NCBI GenBank assembly: GCA_026993045.1
Contig: JALWWR010000040.1
Span: forward strand, 1 to 7,592
Direction of reading: 5' to 3'
Source of the DNA: Thermodesulfatator sp.
Lineage (GTDB): Bacteria; Desulfobacterota; Thermodesulfobacteria; Thermodesulfobacteriales; Thermodesulfobacteriaceae
DNA: 7,592 nucleotides
Part shown: piece after piece, positions 6,413 through 7,592 of the stretch
How the letters are laid out: each line of letters opens with the position of its first letter
How positions within the stretch are numbered: position 1 is the first letter of the stretch
Notes under the pieces: generated by a model
The model's database searches: none
The model's input: the letters and a program-made list of their open reading frames with translations, nothing else
What the model was told of the DNA's origin: nothing
Made by a program: the position numbers and the translations under genes

Positions 6413-6427
6413 CTTGGAGTCTCCAAG
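6413..6427. repeat. Perfect 15 bp palindrome in the lon leader
   Basis: CTTGGAG-T-CTCCAAG has 7 bp arms around a single central base, placed between the candidate lon -10 and its Shine-Dalgarno. In DNA it looks like a dimeric repressor operator. In RNA it could form only a 6 bp stem with a 3 nt loop, ending 16 nt before the Shine-Dalgarno sequence. It is neither CIRCE (TTAGCACTC-N9-GAGTGCTAA) nor a standard HAIR element (CTTGAGT-N7-ACTCAAG), although the CTTG and CAAG ends recall the latter. Its function is unknown. Confidence 0.5.
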
Positions 6428-6442
6428 AAAGCCGCTTCCTTT

Positions 6443-6451
6443 AAAGGAGGT
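6443..6451 (+). promoter_or_regulatory. Shine-Dalgarno of lon
   Basis: The sequence AAAGGAGGT is a near-perfect match to the anti-Shine-Dalgarno end of 16S rRNA. GGAGG ends 5 nt before the ATG at 6456. It fixes the lon start and predicts efficient translation. Confidence 0.9.
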
Positions 6452-6455
6452 AATT

Positions 6456-7592
6456 ATGGCTGAAAAAGAGGTGCGAGAACTGCCGGCCCGTCCGGACGAG
6501 ATACGCGATCTACCTCTTATCCCCTGCGACACCGTCCTTTTCCCCCATATGATCGTTCCCTTTGTCCTTACCGAGCCCGGTCTGGTGAAGGCCGTGGAGG
6601 AGGCTCTGGCCCAGGATCGGATGCTGGGGGTGGTGGCGGTCAAAGACCCGAAATCCGATAAGAAAGAGCTTTTTTCTTATGGTACCTTGGCCCTGATTTT
6701 GAGGGCCAGCCGGGTGGAACTGGATCGGGTGCGGGTGGTGGTGCAGGGGATCTCTCGTTTTCAGATCCTTTCTCTCCTTCAGGGCGAACCTTATCTCAAG
6801 GCCCGGGTGCAGCTTCTAGCGGAGACCTTTATCCCCGATCGGGAAGTAGAGGCCTTGGCGGTCAATATCCGGCAGACCTTTACCAGGATCTTGGAGCTCT
6901 CACCCCATCTTCCAGGAGAATTGCGCTCTTTGGTGGAAAACCTGGAGGACCCCGGCATGCTGGCTGATCTCTCCGTGGCCCATCTCAACGTGGCTCACGA
7001 AGAGAAGGAGGCGCTGCTTGAGACCCTGGATGTAAAGGAGCGGTTGCACCGGGCCCTCAAGCTCTTAACGGAGCAGCTAGAGGTCCTGGAGCTGGGCCAA
7101 AAGATCCAGGCCGAGGTGCGGGACCGCATGGAAAAGGCCCAGAAGGAATACTACCTGCGGGAACAGCTCAAGGTCATCCGCAAGGAGTTGGGGGAGGCTG
7201 AAGGGCTGGAAGCGGAGGTGGAAGAGCTCCGAGAAAGATTGGAAAAGAAGGCCCTACCGGAGCTGGTGCGCAAGGAGGCTGAGCGGGAGCTCCAAAAGCT
7301 CTCCCGCACCCACCCTTCTTCGGCCGAATACACCGTGATCCGCAATTATCTGGACTGGATTTTAGAGCTACCTTGGCTGGAATCCACCGAGGATCACCTG
7401 GATCTTAAAGAGGCCGAAAAGATCCTGGACCAGGACCATTATGACCTTGAAAAGGTCAAGAAACGCATCCTGGAATACCTAGCGGTTCGAAAGCTCAACC
7501 CCGAGATGAAAGGTCCCATCCTTTGCTTCCTAGGGCCCCCAGGGGTGGGAAAGACCAGCCTCGGACGGTCCATTGCCCGGGCCCTAGGAAGC
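6456..7592 (+). CDS. lon: Lon ATP-dependent protease, N-terminal part (cut by right edge)
   Basis: Lon is a soluble AAA+ protease that unfolds and degrades damaged and regulatory proteins. The frame is open from ATG 6456 to the last base, 379 codons, about half of a usual Lon of roughly 780-820 residues. Residues about 17-210 are the LonN substrate-recognition domain, starting RDLPLIPCDTVLFPHMIVPF (17-36) with RASRVE (83-88) and VVVQGISRFQIL (94-105) further on. Residues about 215-285 are a charged helical coiled-coil region containing the diagnostic YYLREQLKVIRKELGE (232-247). The AAA+ domain begins at about 288, and Walker A GPPGVGKTS spans 360-368, matching E. coli Lon (about 356-363). The second ATPase half, the sensor residues and the Ser-Lys protease domain lie outside the window. 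The start is fixed by AAAGGAGGT with GGAGG 5 nt before the ATG. The gene is divergent from the recG operon. No frameshift is seen. Confidence 0.96.
   Translation, partial: MAEKEVRELPARPDEIRDLPLIPCDTVLFPHMIVPFVLTEPGLVKAVEEALAQDRMLGVVAVKDPKSDKKELFSYGTLALILRASRVELDRVRVVVQGISRFQILSLLQGEPYLKARVQLLAETFIPDREVEALAVNIRQTFTRILELSPHLPGELRSLVENLEDPGMLADLSVAHLNVAHEEKEALLETLDVKERLHRALKLLTEQLEVLELGQKIQAEVRDRMEKAQKEYYLREQLKVIRKELGEAEGLEAEVEELRERLEKKALPELVRKEAERELQKLSRTHPSSAEYTVIRNYLDWILELPWLESTEDHLDLKEAEKILDQDHYDLEKVKKRILEYLAVRKLNPEMKGPILCFLGPPGVGKTSLGRSIARALGS

Noticed and set aside
6377..6643. An 88-codon minus-strand open frame across the start of lon and the intergenic region
   Set aside because: It is antisense to the clear LonN domain, Ser/Thr/Arg-rich, and would run through the divergent promoter region; there is no family signal.

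Overview
The window is gene-dense bacterial chromosome, GC-rich by eye, with homogeneous codon use and no mobile element, repeat array, tRNA or rRNA. The proteins are rich in Glu, Lys, Arg and Leu and packing is extremely tight. RecG carries the long N-terminal extension seen in Thermotoga-type RecG rather than the shorter E. coli form. Together with a lone cheD beside an HDOD gene, this suggests a deep-branching or deltaproteobacterial-type, possibly thermophilic, Gram-negative (for example Thermodesulfobacteriota-like). That assignment is a low-confidence inference; no marker gene in the window fixes the taxonomy.

The layout is a divergent pair of transcription units around one short control region. 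From about 6355 down to base 1, six minus-strand genes run head to tail in the order recG, hom, cheD, HDOD-domain gene, ybdG-like mscS-family channel, and a nucleotidyltransferase-like gene cut by the left edge. Every junction is an overlap (1, 4, 4 and 31 bp) except hom-cheD, which has a 14 bp gap. No internal terminator is visible, so they most likely form one operon. To the right, lon starts at 6456 on the plus strand and runs off the right edge just after its Walker A motif. The 100 bp between recG and lon holds candidate overlapping divergent promoters, a strong lon Shine-Dalgarno, and small palindromes that could be operators.

Most of the content is well-known housekeeping: replication-fork rescue (RecG), threonine/methionine biosynthesis (homoserine dehydrogenase) and proteolysis (Lon). 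The less ordinary part is the left half. The CheD homologue keeps the catalytic Cys and Thr but has Gln where the catalytic His should be. It is translationally coupled to an HDOD protein that keeps most HD-type metal ligands, then to a five-helix YbdG-type mechanosensitive channel, and finally to a short overlapping 5' end of a nucleotidyltransferase. No other chemotaxis gene is in view, so this may be a signalling module not devoted to classical chemotaxis; that is inference. I see no clear evidence of a wholly new system.
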